Positions 51,506 through 60,604 of a DNA stretch of 64,000 nt are shown here, piece after piece (the stretch's first letter is position 1; each line of letters begins with the position of its first letter). The translations under genes and the position numbers were made by a program. The stretch comes from Algibacter sp. L3A6. GTDB lineage: Bacteria > Bacteroidota > Bacteroidia > Flavobacteriales > Flavobacteriaceae. The notes below the pieces were generated by a model. That model had not been told where the DNA came from, did not search any database, and saw only the letters and a program-made list of their open reading frames with translations. The stretch covers positions 2,843,501 through 2,907,500 of the forward strand of contig NZ_CP047030.1 of the NCBI RefSeq assembly GCF_009796825.1, written 5' to 3'.

Positions 51506-52090
51506 CTATAAAATAATAGCTAAACTCAAAATTAGTTGATCTGGTCGTGTATCTAAACGACTATTGTTTATACCATTGTTTCCAATAAAAGTACCTTCAT
51601 TTTCTGTAAACCCACGCTCATACCTTAAGTCAATACCAACTTTTTTGAAGTTAACGCCAACACCAAAATTAAGTCCAACTGAAAAATCATCTTCAATATC
51701 ACCAATTGTAATACCGTCGAATTCAGTGTCTAAAATATATTGAAATGATGGACCTGCAAAAACACTAACAGGACCTAGAATTTTTAATCCAACTAAAATT
51801 GGAGCATCTAGTTTTTGCATTTCAAAGCTATCATTATCATAATCACTTTTTGTTTTTGTGTAAACAATTTCAGGTCTTAAATATAGCTTGTCACCAATTT
51901 TCCCAAATAAACCAATGTGGTATCCAACATTTCTATCTGGATTTTTTGCATTTTCATTAATAGATTCTACATACTTGCCATTGGCATTGTAATTTAAACC
52001 TCCTTTAATACCAATACCACTAGCTGTTTGTGCAAAAGCTGCTGATGGGACAACAATGGCGACTACTAAAATTAAAAATAAATTTTTCAT
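51506..52090 (-). CDS. Porin-family outer-membrane beta-barrel protein
   Basis: 194 residues: signal peptide (about 1-20, ends AAFAQT) and a small eight- to ten-strand barrel typical of the PorT/OmpW-like outer-membrane family: GIGIKGGLNYNANG, HIGLFGKIGDKLYLRPEIVYT, GPVSVFAGPSFQYILD and the terminal strand LDTRPDQLILSLAIIL. It is probably a structural porin-like protein; some family members assist type IX secretion (PorT), but this one is shorter, and I do not assign that role. Confidence 0.83.
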   Translation of the reverse strand: MKNLFLILVVAIVVPSAAFAQTASGIGIKGGLNYNANGKYVESINENAKNPDRNVGYHIGLFGKIGDKLYLRPEIVYTKTKSDYDNDSFEMQKLDAPILVGLKILGPVSVFAGPSFQYILDTEFDGITIGDIEDDFSVGLNFGVGVNFKKVGIDLRYERGFTENEGTFIGNNGINNSRLDTRPDQLILSLAIIL

Positions 52091-52163
52091 AATGTTCGTT
52101 TTAAGATTTCGTTTATTATTACAAAAACGTTGCCAAAGTTAAATTATTTCCTTTTTTTAAATA

Positions 52164-52193
52164 TTGCTTTCGGATTTTAGTTAATTATCTTTG
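52164..52193 (+). promoter_or_regulatory. Complete promoter for tgt
   Basis: TTG at 52164-52166, 19-base spacer, TATCTTTG at 52186-52193. The TTG at 52191 that would open a longer reading lies inside the -7 element, so translation starts at the ATG at 52215. Confidence 0.75.
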
Positions 52194-52214
52194 CCAACTG
52201 ATACAAATATAGAG

Positions 52215-53345
52215 ATGAAATTCGAATTAAACGCAAAAGACCCACAAAGCAAAGCTAGAGCAGGAAAATTAACTACAGATCATGGTGTAATAGAAACACC
52301 AATTTTTATGCCTGTGGGAACTGTTGGAACGGTTAAGGGAGTGCATCAAAGGGAGTTAAAGAATGATATTAACCCCGATATTATTTTAGGAAACACTTAT
52401 CATTTATACCTAAGACCCCAAACACACGTGCTAGAAAAAGCCGGAGGACTTCATAAATTTATGAATTGGGATAGAAATATTTTAACCGATTCTGGTGGGT
52501 ACCAAGTGTATTCTCTTTCGGCAAATAGAAAGATAAAAGAGGAAGGTGTGAAGTTTAAATCACATATCGATGGTAGTTACCATACATTTACGCCAGAAAA
52601 TGTTATGGAAATTCAACGTACTATTGGAGCCGATATTATTATGGCTTTTGATGAGTGCACACCATATCCTTGCGATTATAATTACGCGAAACGATCTATG
52701 CACATGACGCATCGTTGGTTAGACCGTTGTATTAATCATCTTGAAAAAACACCTTTAAAGTACGATTACGATCAGGCATTTTTTCCAATTGTACAAGGAA
52801 GTACTTATAAAGACCTTAGAAAACAATCGGCTGAATATATTGCCAACTCTGGAGCTGTAGGAAATGCTATTGGTGGTTTATCTGTAGGAGAACCTGCTGA
52901 AGAAATGTATGCCATGACGGATGTGGTTTGTTCTATTTTACCAGAAGAAAAACCAAGATATTTAATGGGAGTAGGTACACCAATCAATATTTTAGAAAAT
53001 ATTGCGTTAGGTGTAGATATGTTCGATTGTGTTATGCCAACTAGAAATGCTAGAAATGGGATGTTATTTACAGCGCATGGCTCTATCAATATTAAAAATT
53101 TAAAATGGGCAGAAGATTTTTCTCCAATCGACGAGATGGGGATAACTTTTGTAGATACGGAATATAGTAAAGCGTATTTACGTCATTTATTTACAGTTAA
53201 CGAATTGTTAGGTAAGCAAATAGCAACCATACATAATTTAGGTTTTTATATGTGGTTGGTTCGCGAAGCAAGAAAACATATATTAGCAGGAGATTTTAAT
53301 GACTGGAAAAACCAAATGGTAAAACAAATGGCTAATAGACTTTAG
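52215..53345 (+). CDS. tgt: tRNA-guanine transglycosylase lacking the cysteine zinc ligands
   Basis: 376 residues from ATG. The TIM barrel that exchanges guanine for preQ1 in GUN anticodons is intact: LTDSGGYQVYSL with the general acid/base Asp, FDECTPYP, VQGSTYKDLR, IGGLSVGEP, and MFDCVMPTRNARNG with the nucleophile Asp271. In bacterial Tgt a CxCxxC motif and a distal His hold a structural zinc. Here the region reads DEMGITFVDTEYS (306-318) with no cysteine; only His340 (TIHNLGFY) remains. The protein is otherwise full length and well conserved. The permease gene follows 48 bases later. Confidence 0.93.
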   Translation: MKFELNAKDPQSKARAGKLTTDHGVIETPIFMPVGTVGTVKGVHQRELKNDINPDIILGNTYHLYLRPQTHVLEKAGGLHKFMNWDRNILTDSGGYQVYSLSANRKIKEEGVKFKSHIDGSYHTFTPENVMEIQRTIGADIIMAFDECTPYPCDYNYAKRSMHMTHRWLDRCINHLEKTPLKYDYDQAFFPIVQGSTYKDLRKQSAEYIANSGAVGNAIGGLSVGEPAEEMYAMTDVVCSILPEEKPRYLMGVGTPINILENIALGVDMFDCVMPTRNARNGMLFTAHGSINIKNLKWAEDFSPIDEMGITFVDTEYSKAYLRHLFTVNELLGKQIATIHNLGFYMWLVREARKHILAGDFNDWKNQMVKQMANRL

Positions 53346-53393
53346 AAGAATTAAAATATTGAAACACTGCTTGTTTATTGAAGCTGTATAAGT

Positions 53394-54476
53394 ATGAAAA
53401 TATTAGATTGGTACATATTAAAACGCTATTTATTTACATTTTTAATGATGTTACTGCTGTTTATACCTATTGGGATAACAGTACACTTAGCAGAAAAAAT
53501 TGGTAAAATTTTAGAAAACGAAGTGCCTTTTGGAGAAGTGCTTATTTATTTTTTAGATTTTACTATCTATTTTGCACATCTACTTTTTCCTCTATTTTTA
53601 TTCCTATCTGTAATTTGGTTTACTTCAAAGCTAGCAAATAATACAGAAGTTATTGCTTTTTTAAGTTCGGGAGTATCGTTTACAAGGTTTTTACGTCCTT
53701 ATATGATAGGTGCTACAATTGTTGGAGCATTGTCTATAATTTTAGGTTTATATCTTGCTCCTAATGCCAGTAAAGGTTTTAATGATTTTAGTTATAAATA
53801 CTTAAAAAAGGGTAAGAGTGCTGTAGAAAACACTAATGTTTTCAGACAAATAAATGATAACGATATTATATACGTTAGTAGTTTTGATGTTAAAAACAGT
53901 ATAGGGCGAAATTTTACTTTAGAACATTTTGAAGAGAATGAGCTTGTTTATAAAATTACTGCCGATAAAATTAAATATATTGAAAAAGATTCGTCTTCAA
54001 CTTACGAATTAACCAATTATACTAAGCGTATCATTGGTCAAAATGAAGATGAATTAGGTATATTAAAGAAAAAAGACACACTTTTTGCCTTTGACGTAGG
54101 TGATTTAATTCCAGAAATCTATGCGGCAGAAACTAAAATGTATGGTGATTTAAAGCAATTTATAGCAAAAGAAGAATCGAGAGGATCCTCTAATGTTGGC
54201 CGATTTAAATTGGTGCTATATAGAAAATGGAGTTTACCTGTTTCTGTATTTATTTTAACCATTATTGCTGTAGCCGTTTCTTCGAAAAAGCGCCGTGGTG
54301 GTATGGGGGTTAACCTTGCTGTAGGTATTTGTATAGCCATGATATTTGTGTTTTTTGATAAAATATTTGGAGTAATGGCCGAGCAGTCAGATTTTAATCC
54401 ACTTATAGCTGTATGGTTTCCGAATATAATTTTTGGAGTATTGGCTGCTTATCTGTTGTACAATGCAAAGCGCTAA
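53394..54476 (+). CDS. LptF/LptG family permease (YjgP/YjgQ)
   Basis: 360 residues, six membrane helices: three at the start (about 10-115, LKRYLFTFLMMLLLFIPIG, NNTEVIAFLSSGVSF), a periplasmic beta-jellyroll (about 130-250) and three at the end (about 278-355). This is the LptF/G fold that extracts LPS from the inner membrane together with LptB. In Bacteroidetes one copy often follows tgt as here. It overlaps the DMT transporter start by 14 bases. Confidence 0.9.
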   Translation: MKILDWYILKRYLFTFLMMLLLFIPIGITVHLAEKIGKILENEVPFGEVLIYFLDFTIYFAHLLFPLFLFLSVIWFTSKLANNTEVIAFLSSGVSFTRFLRPYMIGATIVGALSIILGLYLAPNASKGFNDFSYKYLKKGKSAVENTNVFRQINDNDIIYVSSFDVKNSIGRNFTLEHFEENELVYKITADKIKYIEKDSSSTYELTNYTKRIIGQNEDELGILKKKDTLFAFDVGDLIPEIYAAETKMYGDLKQFIAKEESRGSSNVGRFKLVLYRKWSLPVSVFILTIIAVAVSSKKRRGGMGVNLAVGICIAMIFVFFDKIFGVMAEQSDFNPLIAVWFPNIIFGVLAAYLLYNAKR

Positions 54477-55359
54477 TTTTAAAGATTATTTTCATTTACA
54501 TATTCTTGTTTTTATTGCTGGATTTACGGCAATTTTAGGCGAGTTAATTACTATTGAAGCAATTTCTTTGGTTTGGTTTCGTATGTTAATGGCATCGGTT
54601 TTACTTGTGGTTTATGTGTTATGTTCTAAGGTAAATTTAAAAGTAAATCCGAGGGCTTTATTACGGCTTTCGTTTGCAGGAGTTATTATTGCCTTACATT
54701 GGATTACTTTTTTTGGAGCTATCGATGCCTCAAATGTTTCTACAACCCTGGCAGTTTTTTCAACCGGTACTTTTTTTGCATCTATAATAGAACCTATTGT
54801 TTATAAACGTAAAGTTTTATGGTATGAAATTCTATTCGGCATACTTGCTATTGTAGGCGTTTGTATTATTACACAAAGTGAAGTAGAGTATCTCACAGGA
54901 ATTATTCTAGGTGTTTTATCCGCCTTTTTTTCGTCATTATTTGCGGTGCTCAATGGTAGTTTTCTTAAACAACATTCAGCAACTGTTATTTCGTTTTACG
55001 AGTTTATAAGTGGGGTGTTATTCATTACTATTTACATTTTATGCTTTGGAGAGGGGTTTTCTGTAGAGTTTTTCAGTTTAAGCACTTCCGATTTTTGGTA
55101 CCTTTTCATCTTAGCATCCGTTTGTACTACATATGCTTTTATAGCATCGGTTTATATTATGAAAACCATAAGCCCTTATACCGTAGTACTTACCTACAAT
55201 TTAGAACCTGTTTATGGCATTATTTTAGCCTTAATTCTATTTCCGGAGAAAGAAAAAATGAGTCCATCATTTTATTACGGAGCCCTTGTTATTATTACCG
55301 TTGTTATGTTAAATGTGTTAGTTAAAAACCGTAGAAAGATAAAAAGAAGTCGCTCATAA
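54463..55359 (+). CDS. DMT (EamA) family transporter
   Basis: 298 residues from the ATG at 54463, inside the end of the permease gene. Ten membrane helices in two EamA repeats (about 10-140 and 150-290), with EPIVYKRKVLWYE between the halves and YNLEPVYGIILALILFPEKE near the end. The family exports or imports amino acids and other small metabolites; the substrate is not readable. Translationally coupled to LptF/G, though a functional link is not obvious. Confidence 0.86.
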   Translation: MQSANFKDYFHLHILVFIAGFTAILGELITIEAISLVWFRMLMASVLLVVYVLCSKVNLKVNPRALLRLSFAGVIIALHWITFFGAIDASNVSTTLAVFSTGTFFASIIEPIVYKRKVLWYEILFGILAIVGVCIITQSEVEYLTGIILGVLSAFFSSLFAVLNGSFLKQHSATVISFYEFISGVLFITIYILCFGEGFSVEFFSLSTSDFWYLFILASVCTTYAFIASVYIMKTISPYTVVLTYNLEPVYGIILALILFPEKEKMSPSFYYGALVIITVVMLNVLVKNRRKIKRSRS

Positions 55360-55382
55360 TGTATTAACAAAATTAAAGTTTT

Positions 55383-55390
55383 TATATTTG
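55383..55390 (+). promoter_or_regulatory. -7 promoter element for accA
   Basis: TATATTTG (TAnnTTTG) 38 bases before the accA ATG at 55428. Confidence 0.5.
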
Positions 55391-55427
55391 CAGACTAACT
55401 CTAATAATTAGTCAAAACAAATTTCCT

Positions 55428-56381
55428 ATGGAATATTTAGAATTTGAACTCCCAATAAAAGAGCTTGAAGATCAATTACAGAAATGTAAAATTATTGGTG
55501 AAGAAAGCGAAGTGGATGTTACAGAAACATGTACGCAGATAGAAAAAAAGCTTAAAGAAGCTCAAAAAGATATTTATAAAAACCTAACGGCTTGGCAACG
55601 TGTACAGATGTCTCGTCATCCAGAACGTCCTTATACTTTAGATTATATTAAAGCTATTTGTGGTAATTCTTTCTTAGAATTACATGGAGATAGAAGCTTT
55701 AAAGATGATAAAGCAATGATTGGCGGGTTGGGTAAAATTGGAGATCAAAGTTTTATGTTCATTGGTCAACAAAAAGGATACAATACCAAAACAAGACAAT
55801 ACAGAAATTTTGGTATGGCTAACCCAGAAGGATACCGAAAAGCATTACGTTTAATGAAATCTGCTGAAAAATTCGGAATTCCTGTGGTAACACTTTTAGA
55901 TACTCCTGGAGCTTACCCTGGTTTAGAAGCTGAAGAGCGTGGACAAGGAGAGGCTATTGCTAGAAATATTTTAGAAATGACACGCCTTAAAGTGCCAATT
56001 ATAACTATAGTTGTTGGTGAAGGTGCATCAGGTGGAGCATTAGGTATAGGTGTTGGAGATGTTGTTATGATGTTAGAAAATACATGGTATTCTGTTATTT
56101 CTCCAGAATCATGTTCGTCTATTTTATGGCGTAGTTGGGAGTATAAAGAATTAGCTGCATCAGCGTTGAAGTTAACGGCACCTGATATGAAAAAGCTAAA
56201 AATTGTTGATGAGATTATAAAAGAACCTCTTGGAGGCGCACATCGCGATAGAACAAAAACTTTTACATCGGTTAGTAATGCCATTACAAAACATTATGAG
56301 GTGTTAAAAAAGTTATCAGAAAAAGATTTAGTTGCCCAACGTATGGATAAATATCTACAAATGGGGGTTTACAAAGACTAA
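55428..56381 (+). CDS. accA: Acetyl-CoA carboxylase carboxyltransferase subunit alpha
   Basis: 317 residues, full length. N-terminal helical region, then the crotonase-fold carboxyltransferase domain with HGDRSFKDDKAMIGGLG, MANPEGYRKALRLMKSAEKFG, TLLDTPGAYPGLEAEERGQG and EGASGGALGIGVGD. It pairs with AccD to make malonyl-CoA for fatty acid synthesis. AccD is not in this window. Ends in a strong terminator. Confidence 0.96.
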   Translation: MEYLEFELPIKELEDQLQKCKIIGEESEVDVTETCTQIEKKLKEAQKDIYKNLTAWQRVQMSRHPERPYTLDYIKAICGNSFLELHGDRSFKDDKAMIGGLGKIGDQSFMFIGQQKGYNTKTRQYRNFGMANPEGYRKALRLMKSAEKFGIPVVTLLDTPGAYPGLEAEERGQGEAIARNILEMTRLKVPIITIVVGEGASGGALGIGVGDVVMMLENTWYSVISPESCSSILWRSWEYKELAASALKLTAPDMKKLKIVDEIIKEPLGGAHRDRTKTFTSVSNAITKHYEVLKKLSEKDLVAQRMDKYLQMGVYKD

Positions 56382-56403
56382 CCCATAGAAAACATACTTA
56401 AGA

Positions 56404-56438
56404 AAAAAATCTGAAGGGTATCACTTCAGATTTTTTTT
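56404..56438 (+). terminator. Intrinsic terminator of accA
   Basis: A stem of at least 12 bp, AAAATCTGAAG with CTTCAGATTTT (through 56416, and from 56424), 7-base loop, then Ts. Confidence 0.88.
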
Positions 56439-56476
56439 ATGCTTATTCACAATATATTTAAGTTATTAACAGTTAA

Positions 56477-56499
56477 ATTGTTAACCAATGGTTAACAAT
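56477..56499. promoter_or_regulatory. 23-base perfect inverted repeat upstream of dnaB
   Basis: ATTGTTAACC-AAT-GGTTAACAAT, 10-bp arms with a 3-base centre, 53 bases before the dnaB ATG. Its size and symmetry fit a binding site for a dimeric protein. No T run, so it is not a terminator. Confidence 0.5.
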
Positions 56500-56551
56500 C
56501 ATAGCCGTAAAAATCTATAAACCTACTTCAATTTTAATTACTTTCGTAGTT

Positions 56552-58090
56552 ATGAAACAACCAAACCCCGTTCAGGGATATAAAGTCGATAAAAGCACAC
56601 TAATAAGCCTCGAAAAAGGAAAAATACCTCCTCAAGCGATTGATTTAGAAGAGGTTGTTTTAGGGGCAATGATGATTGATAAAAAAGGTGTCGATGAAGT
56701 TATCGATATTTTAGCACCCGATGCATTTTATAAAGAAGCACATCAACATATATTTGAAGCTATTTTTACGTTATTTGAAAATAGTGAACCTGTCGATTTA
56801 TTAACCGTTTCAACACAGTTAAAGAAAAATGCAAAGTTAGAGCAAGCAGGTGGTGATTTTTACCTCATTTCTTTAACGCAAAAAGTATCATCTTCTGCGC
56901 ATATTGAGTTTCACGCACGTATTATTCTGCAAAAATTTATTCAGCGTAGTTTAATAAAAATTTCAAATGAAATTATTGAAGATGCTTACGATGAAACTAA
57001 AGATGTATTCGATTTATTAGATACAGCCGAGTCTAAATTATATGAAGTTACACAGGGTAATATTAAAAAATCTAGTGAAACCGCTCAAGATTTAGTAATT
57101 CAGGCCAAAAAGAAGATTGAAGAAATTTCTAATAAAGAAGGTTTGAGTGGTATTCCAACAGGATTTACCAAACTAGATAAATTAACCTCAGGGTGGCAAC
57201 CTTCCGATTTAATTATTGTTGCGGCACGTCCTGGTATGGGTAAAACGGCATTAACTTTATCTATGGCACGAAATATTGCTGTAGATCAAAATGTACCCGT
57301 TGCCTTTTTCTCATTAGAGATGGCATCTGTACAGTTAATTATGCGTTTAATTTCTAGTGAAACAGGTTTGTCTTCAGAAAAATTAAGAACAGGTAAGCTC
57401 GAAAAGCACGAATGGGAACAACTTAACGTAAAAGTAAAAAGTTTAGAAAAAGCACCATTATTTATTGATGATACGCCGTCACTTTCTATTTTCGATTTAC
57501 GTGCAAAAGCGCGTCGTTTATCGTCTCAACATGGTATAAAATTAATCATGATTGATTACTTACAGTTAATGACAGGAGGATCGAGCCATGGAGGAAACCG
57601 TGAACAGGAGATTTCGATGATTTCTCGAAACTTAAAAGCATTAGCCAAAGAATTAATGGTGCCAGTAATTGCACTATCTCAATTATCTCGTGCGGTGGAA
57701 ACACGTGGAGGAAGTAAGCGTCCGTTACTATCGGATTTACGTGAATCTGGTGCGATTGAGCAGGATGCCGATATTGTAAGTTTTATTTATCGTCCTGAAT
57801 ACTATAAAATTGATGAATGGGATGATGATGAACGCTCTCCAACAGAAGGCCAAGCCGAATTTATTATTGCAAAACACCGTAATGGTGGTTTAGAAAATAT
57901 TAGACTGAAATTTATCGGTAACTTAGGTAAGTTCGACAATTTAGATGATTTTGATTCACCGTTTGAATTCCATTCTAAAATGAATGCGGCTGCAAATGAT
58001 GATACCTTCCAAGCTGATAATTTTAAGGCGAGTCCAGACCAAGCTTTTGGAAGTTCATTTAATGATGATGATAACGAAGTACCATTTTAG
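56552..58090 (+). CDS. dnaB: Replicative DNA helicase DnaB
   Basis: 512 residues: N-terminal DnaB domain (about 25-130, EEVVLGAMMIDKKGVDEVID), linker, and the RecA-like C-terminal helicase domain with Walker A ARPGMGKTAL (about 227-236), Walker B LIMIDYLQLM, the H4 motif and LRESGAIEQDADIVSFIYRPEYY. The C-terminal tail (about 470-512) is Asp/Phe-rich and may bind partners. It unwinds DNA ahead of the replisome. No intein is present. Confidence 0.96.
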   Translation: MKQPNPVQGYKVDKSTLISLEKGKIPPQAIDLEEVVLGAMMIDKKGVDEVIDILAPDAFYKEAHQHIFEAIFTLFENSEPVDLLTVSTQLKKNAKLEQAGGDFYLISLTQKVSSSAHIEFHARIILQKFIQRSLIKISNEIIEDAYDETKDVFDLLDTAESKLYEVTQGNIKKSSETAQDLVIQAKKKIEEISNKEGLSGIPTGFTKLDKLTSGWQPSDLIIVAARPGMGKTALTLSMARNIAVDQNVPVAFFSLEMASVQLIMRLISSETGLSSEKLRTGKLEKHEWEQLNVKVKSLEKAPLFIDDTPSLSIFDLRAKARRLSSQHGIKLIMIDYLQLMTGGSSHGGNREQEISMISRNLKALAKELMVPVIALSQLSRAVETRGGSKRPLLSDLRESGAIEQDADIVSFIYRPEYYKIDEWDDDERSPTEGQAEFIIAKHRNGGLENIRLKFIGNLGKFDNLDDFDSPFEFHSKMNAAANDDTFQADNFKASPDQAFGSSFNDDDNEVPF

Positions 58091-58252
58091 TGTTAATTAG
58101 TTTATTATAGAATTTATATAGAGATTTTCAATCTCAAAAAAGGAAAATTATTCCTAGAAATAGTCCAAAAATAGTATCGATTTTATCAAATAGAATCATA
58201 AATACTGTTTTTTATCCCCACAAAAATTAAGTATCTTTCGCTTATATAATTC

Positions 58253-58295
58253 AATTTCTCAGTTGATTTTTATTAATTAACTGAGAAATTATTTT
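58253..58295 (+). promoter_or_regulatory. Perfect 12-bp stem-loop in the leader of the 58310 gene
   Basis: AATTTCTCAGTT (58253-58264) pairs with AACTGAGAAATT (58279-58290), loop 14, followed by ATTTTTAGG. It may be the dnaB terminator or an attenuator/translation-control hairpin, since the next start (TTG) is 20 bases further. Confidence 0.5.
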
Positions 58296-58309
58296 TAGGC
58301 AATCTCAAA

Positions 58310-59569
58310 TTGAAAAAGATAATCTTTACATTATTATTTATATGCTTAGCATGTAAAACCTACGCATCCTATGTTTTTATTCCTATGGGTGTAGATAATC
58401 AAAAAAATCACTTAAAAGCATACGGAATTACCTATTGGGTTCTTAATAAAGATCTTAAAGTAAAATGGCTCCTTAATTATCAAGGTGGTTCGTTTTTACT
58501 TCCCGATACGGAAGCTATTCAAAGAGAATGCCAAATACGAGGTGTATCTTTCGATGTTATTTCTAACGCTAAAGCGGAAGCTATTTTGGAAGACATAAGT
58601 AGTCCTAGCCAAAATATGGAAGCCGTTGTTTTAGAAAAGGCCCCAAAAATTGCGGTTTATACGCCAGAAGGAAAATTACCTTGGGATGATGCTGTAACTA
58701 TGGTGTTAAACTATGCCGAAATTCCTTATGAAACCGTTTATGATGAAGAAGTTTTAAACGATGGTTTATTATTATTCGATTGGTTGCACCTGCATCATGA
58801 AGATTTTACCGGACAATTCGGTAAATTCTATGGAGCTTATCGCGCGGCATCGTGGTATATAAACGAGAAACAAGCAGCAGAAACTCTAGCTCAAAAATTA
58901 GGATACAATAAAGTTTCTGAAGAAAAATCTGCAGTAGCTCATAAAATTAGAGACTATGTTGTCGGTGGTGGTTTTATGTTTGCTATGTGTAGCGCTACAG
59001 ATAGTTTTGATATTGCCCTATCGGCAGAAGGTGTAGATATTTGCGAACCTATGTTTGATGGCGATGGGAGCGATGCAGGATATCAAAATAAAATAAATTT
59101 CAATAAAACATTTGCATTTACTAATTATCAATTAGAGAGAAGTCCTACGGTTTACGAGTTTTCTTCTATTGATATGACGCAGAAACGCAAGGTAAGTAAA
59201 ACAACCGATTATTTTTCTCTTATGGAATTCTCAGCAAAATGGGATCCTATTCCATCTATGTTGTGTCAAAATCATACCGCTTTAGTTAAAGGTTTTATGG
59301 GGCAAACAACATCTTTTACTCGAGATGAAATAAAATCGAACGTTTTGGTTATGGGTGAAAATAAAACCAATGGCGAAGCAAAATATATCCATGGCATAAA
59401 GGGAAAAGGCTTCTTTACATTTTATGGCGGGCACGATCCTGAAGATTATCAACACCGTGTTGGAGACCCTAAAACGGAATTGGATTTACATCCAACATCA
59501 CCGGGTTACAGATTAATTCTTAATAATGTGTTATTTCCTGCTGCAAAAAAGAAGAAACAGAAAACATAG
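58310..59569 (+). CDS. Secreted amidotransferase-like protein (often annotated asparagine synthetase B)
   Basis: 419 residues from a TTG start with a signal peptide (about 1-19, ends TYAS). I recall this family in Flavobacteria under the name asparagine synthetase B, but the sequence lacks both the N-terminal Cys glutaminase and the ATP pyrophosphatase domains, so that name is not supported. It begins YVFIPMGVDNQKNHLKAYGITYW and has IAVYTPEGKLPWDDAV (about 123) like the start of a class I amidotransferase or ThuA-type flavodoxin-like domain, later FDWLHLHHEDFTG and GGGFMFAMCSATDSFDIAL (Cys near 225). It should be periplasmic. Function unknown. Confidence 0.72.
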   Translation: MKKIIFTLLFICLACKTYASYVFIPMGVDNQKNHLKAYGITYWVLNKDLKVKWLLNYQGGSFLLPDTEAIQRECQIRGVSFDVISNAKAEAILEDISSPSQNMEAVVLEKAPKIAVYTPEGKLPWDDAVTMVLNYAEIPYETVYDEEVLNDGLLLFDWLHLHHEDFTGQFGKFYGAYRAASWYINEKQAAETLAQKLGYNKVSEEKSAVAHKIRDYVVGGGFMFAMCSATDSFDIALSAEGVDICEPMFDGDGSDAGYQNKINFNKTFAFTNYQLERSPTVYEFSSIDMTQKRKVSKTTDYFSLMEFSAKWDPIPSMLCQNHTALVKGFMGQTTSFTRDEIKSNVLVMGENKTNGEAKYIHGIKGKGFFTFYGGHDPEDYQHRVGDPKTELDLHPTSPGYRLILNNVLFPAAKKKKQKT

Positions 59570-59610
59570 TAGCTCTTATTTTTAATTTATAACAATAAAA
59601 ACTTAAAAAC

Positions 59611-59889
59611 ATGGCATCAAAAAAAGCAATACTCAACAAAATACAAATAGTTCTTACCAATCATTTTGAAACTCCAGAAGACGCATTTAACTTTTTTGAT
59701 AAAAGTGGAGACGGTAAATTATCTAAAAGTGAAATAGTAGCTTTACTTAAGGAAGCTGAGATTAATGGTTTTATTCGAGGATTAGTGTCATCAAAATTGA
59801 TTGATGGTTATGATAAGGATGGTGATGATAAAATTGATTGGAAAGAGTTTAAAAAAGCCATTTCGGAAATAGCCAAAGATGGAAAATAA
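59611..59889 (+). CDS. Two-EF-hand protein
   Basis: 92 residues with two EF-hand loops: DKSGDGKLSKSE (about 29-40) and DKDGDDKIDWKEF (about 71-83), both with Asp/Ser/Asp-type ligand patterns and the closing Glu. Helices flank each loop. There is no signal peptide, so it may bind Ca in the cytoplasm. It lies 41 bases after the secreted amidotransferase-like gene and 20 bases before yjbQ, so they may be one operon. Confidence 0.85.
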   Translation: MASKKAILNKIQIVLTNHFETPEDAFNFFDKSGDGKLSKSEIVALLKEAEINGFIRGLVSSKLIDGYDKDGDDKIDWKEFKKAISEIAKDGK

Positions 59890-59909
59890 TGGTAAAAGTT
59901 TTGTTTTAA

Positions 59910-60332
59910 ATGAAAATTTTTCAAAAAGAAATTAAATTAGAACCTCATAAAAGAGGCTTTCATTTAATAACAGATACTATTTTGGATGCAATTCCTGAAA
60001 TTGTAGAGATTCAAATAGGGCAATTACAGGTTTTTGTTAAGCATACATCAGCAAGTTTAACTATTAACGAAAATGCAGATAGTACTGTTAGAACGGATTT
60101 TGAAAGTCATTTTAATAAAATGATTCCAGAAAACGCACCATATTATAAGCATACTTATGAGGGACCTGATGATATGCCTGCTCATATTAAAGCATCCCTA
60201 TTAGGATCATCAGTTCAAATACCAATTACTAATGGTAAATTAAATTTAGGTATTTGGCAAGGTATTTATTTATGCGAACATCGCGATTATGGAGGAGCAA
60301 GACAAATAGTTATCAGTGCTTTTGGTATGTGA
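59910..60332 (+). CDS. YjbQ/UPF0047 family protein
   Basis: 140 residues with the full UPF0047 pattern: HLITDTILDAI near the start, FVKHTSASLTINENAD, and the C-terminal GIWQGIYLCEHRDYGGARQIVIS with the conserved His/Asp. Some members complement thiamine phosphate synthase defects weakly; the true role is unknown. Full length. A hairpin terminator follows. Confidence 0.88.
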   Translation: MKIFQKEIKLEPHKRGFHLITDTILDAIPEIVEIQIGQLQVFVKHTSASLTINENADSTVRTDFESHFNKMIPENAPYYKHTYEGPDDMPAHIKASLLGSSVQIPITNGKLNLGIWQGIYLCEHRDYGGARQIVISAFGM

Positions 60333-60372
60333 AATGAATTACTAAATTGCAGCAATAGATTCTGAATAAAAT

Positions 60373-60415
60373 AAAAAAGAGCGCTTATCTAAAATAGATA
60401 GACGCTCTTTTTTTT
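60373..60415 (+). terminator. Intrinsic terminator of the yjbQ unit
   Basis: An extended stem of about 16 pairs (AAAAGAGCG...TTATCTA with TAGATAG...CGCTCTTTT) with one C-A mismatch, 3-base loop (60392-60394), then Ts. Confidence 0.86.
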
Positions 60416-60604
60416 GCCAAAATTTTTAGAATAAACTATAATTACGATGTTGTTTTGACTAAAGATAAACCTTTTGAATTTCTTTATTTGAAAGGATGCA
60501 CGGGGCATTGCGACTTACTTTAGCATAACCTTGAGATATGATTACAATTTAAAGTGCTCTTGGAAAATAAAGTAATAACAATAAATAATATTAATACCTA
60601 ACTA

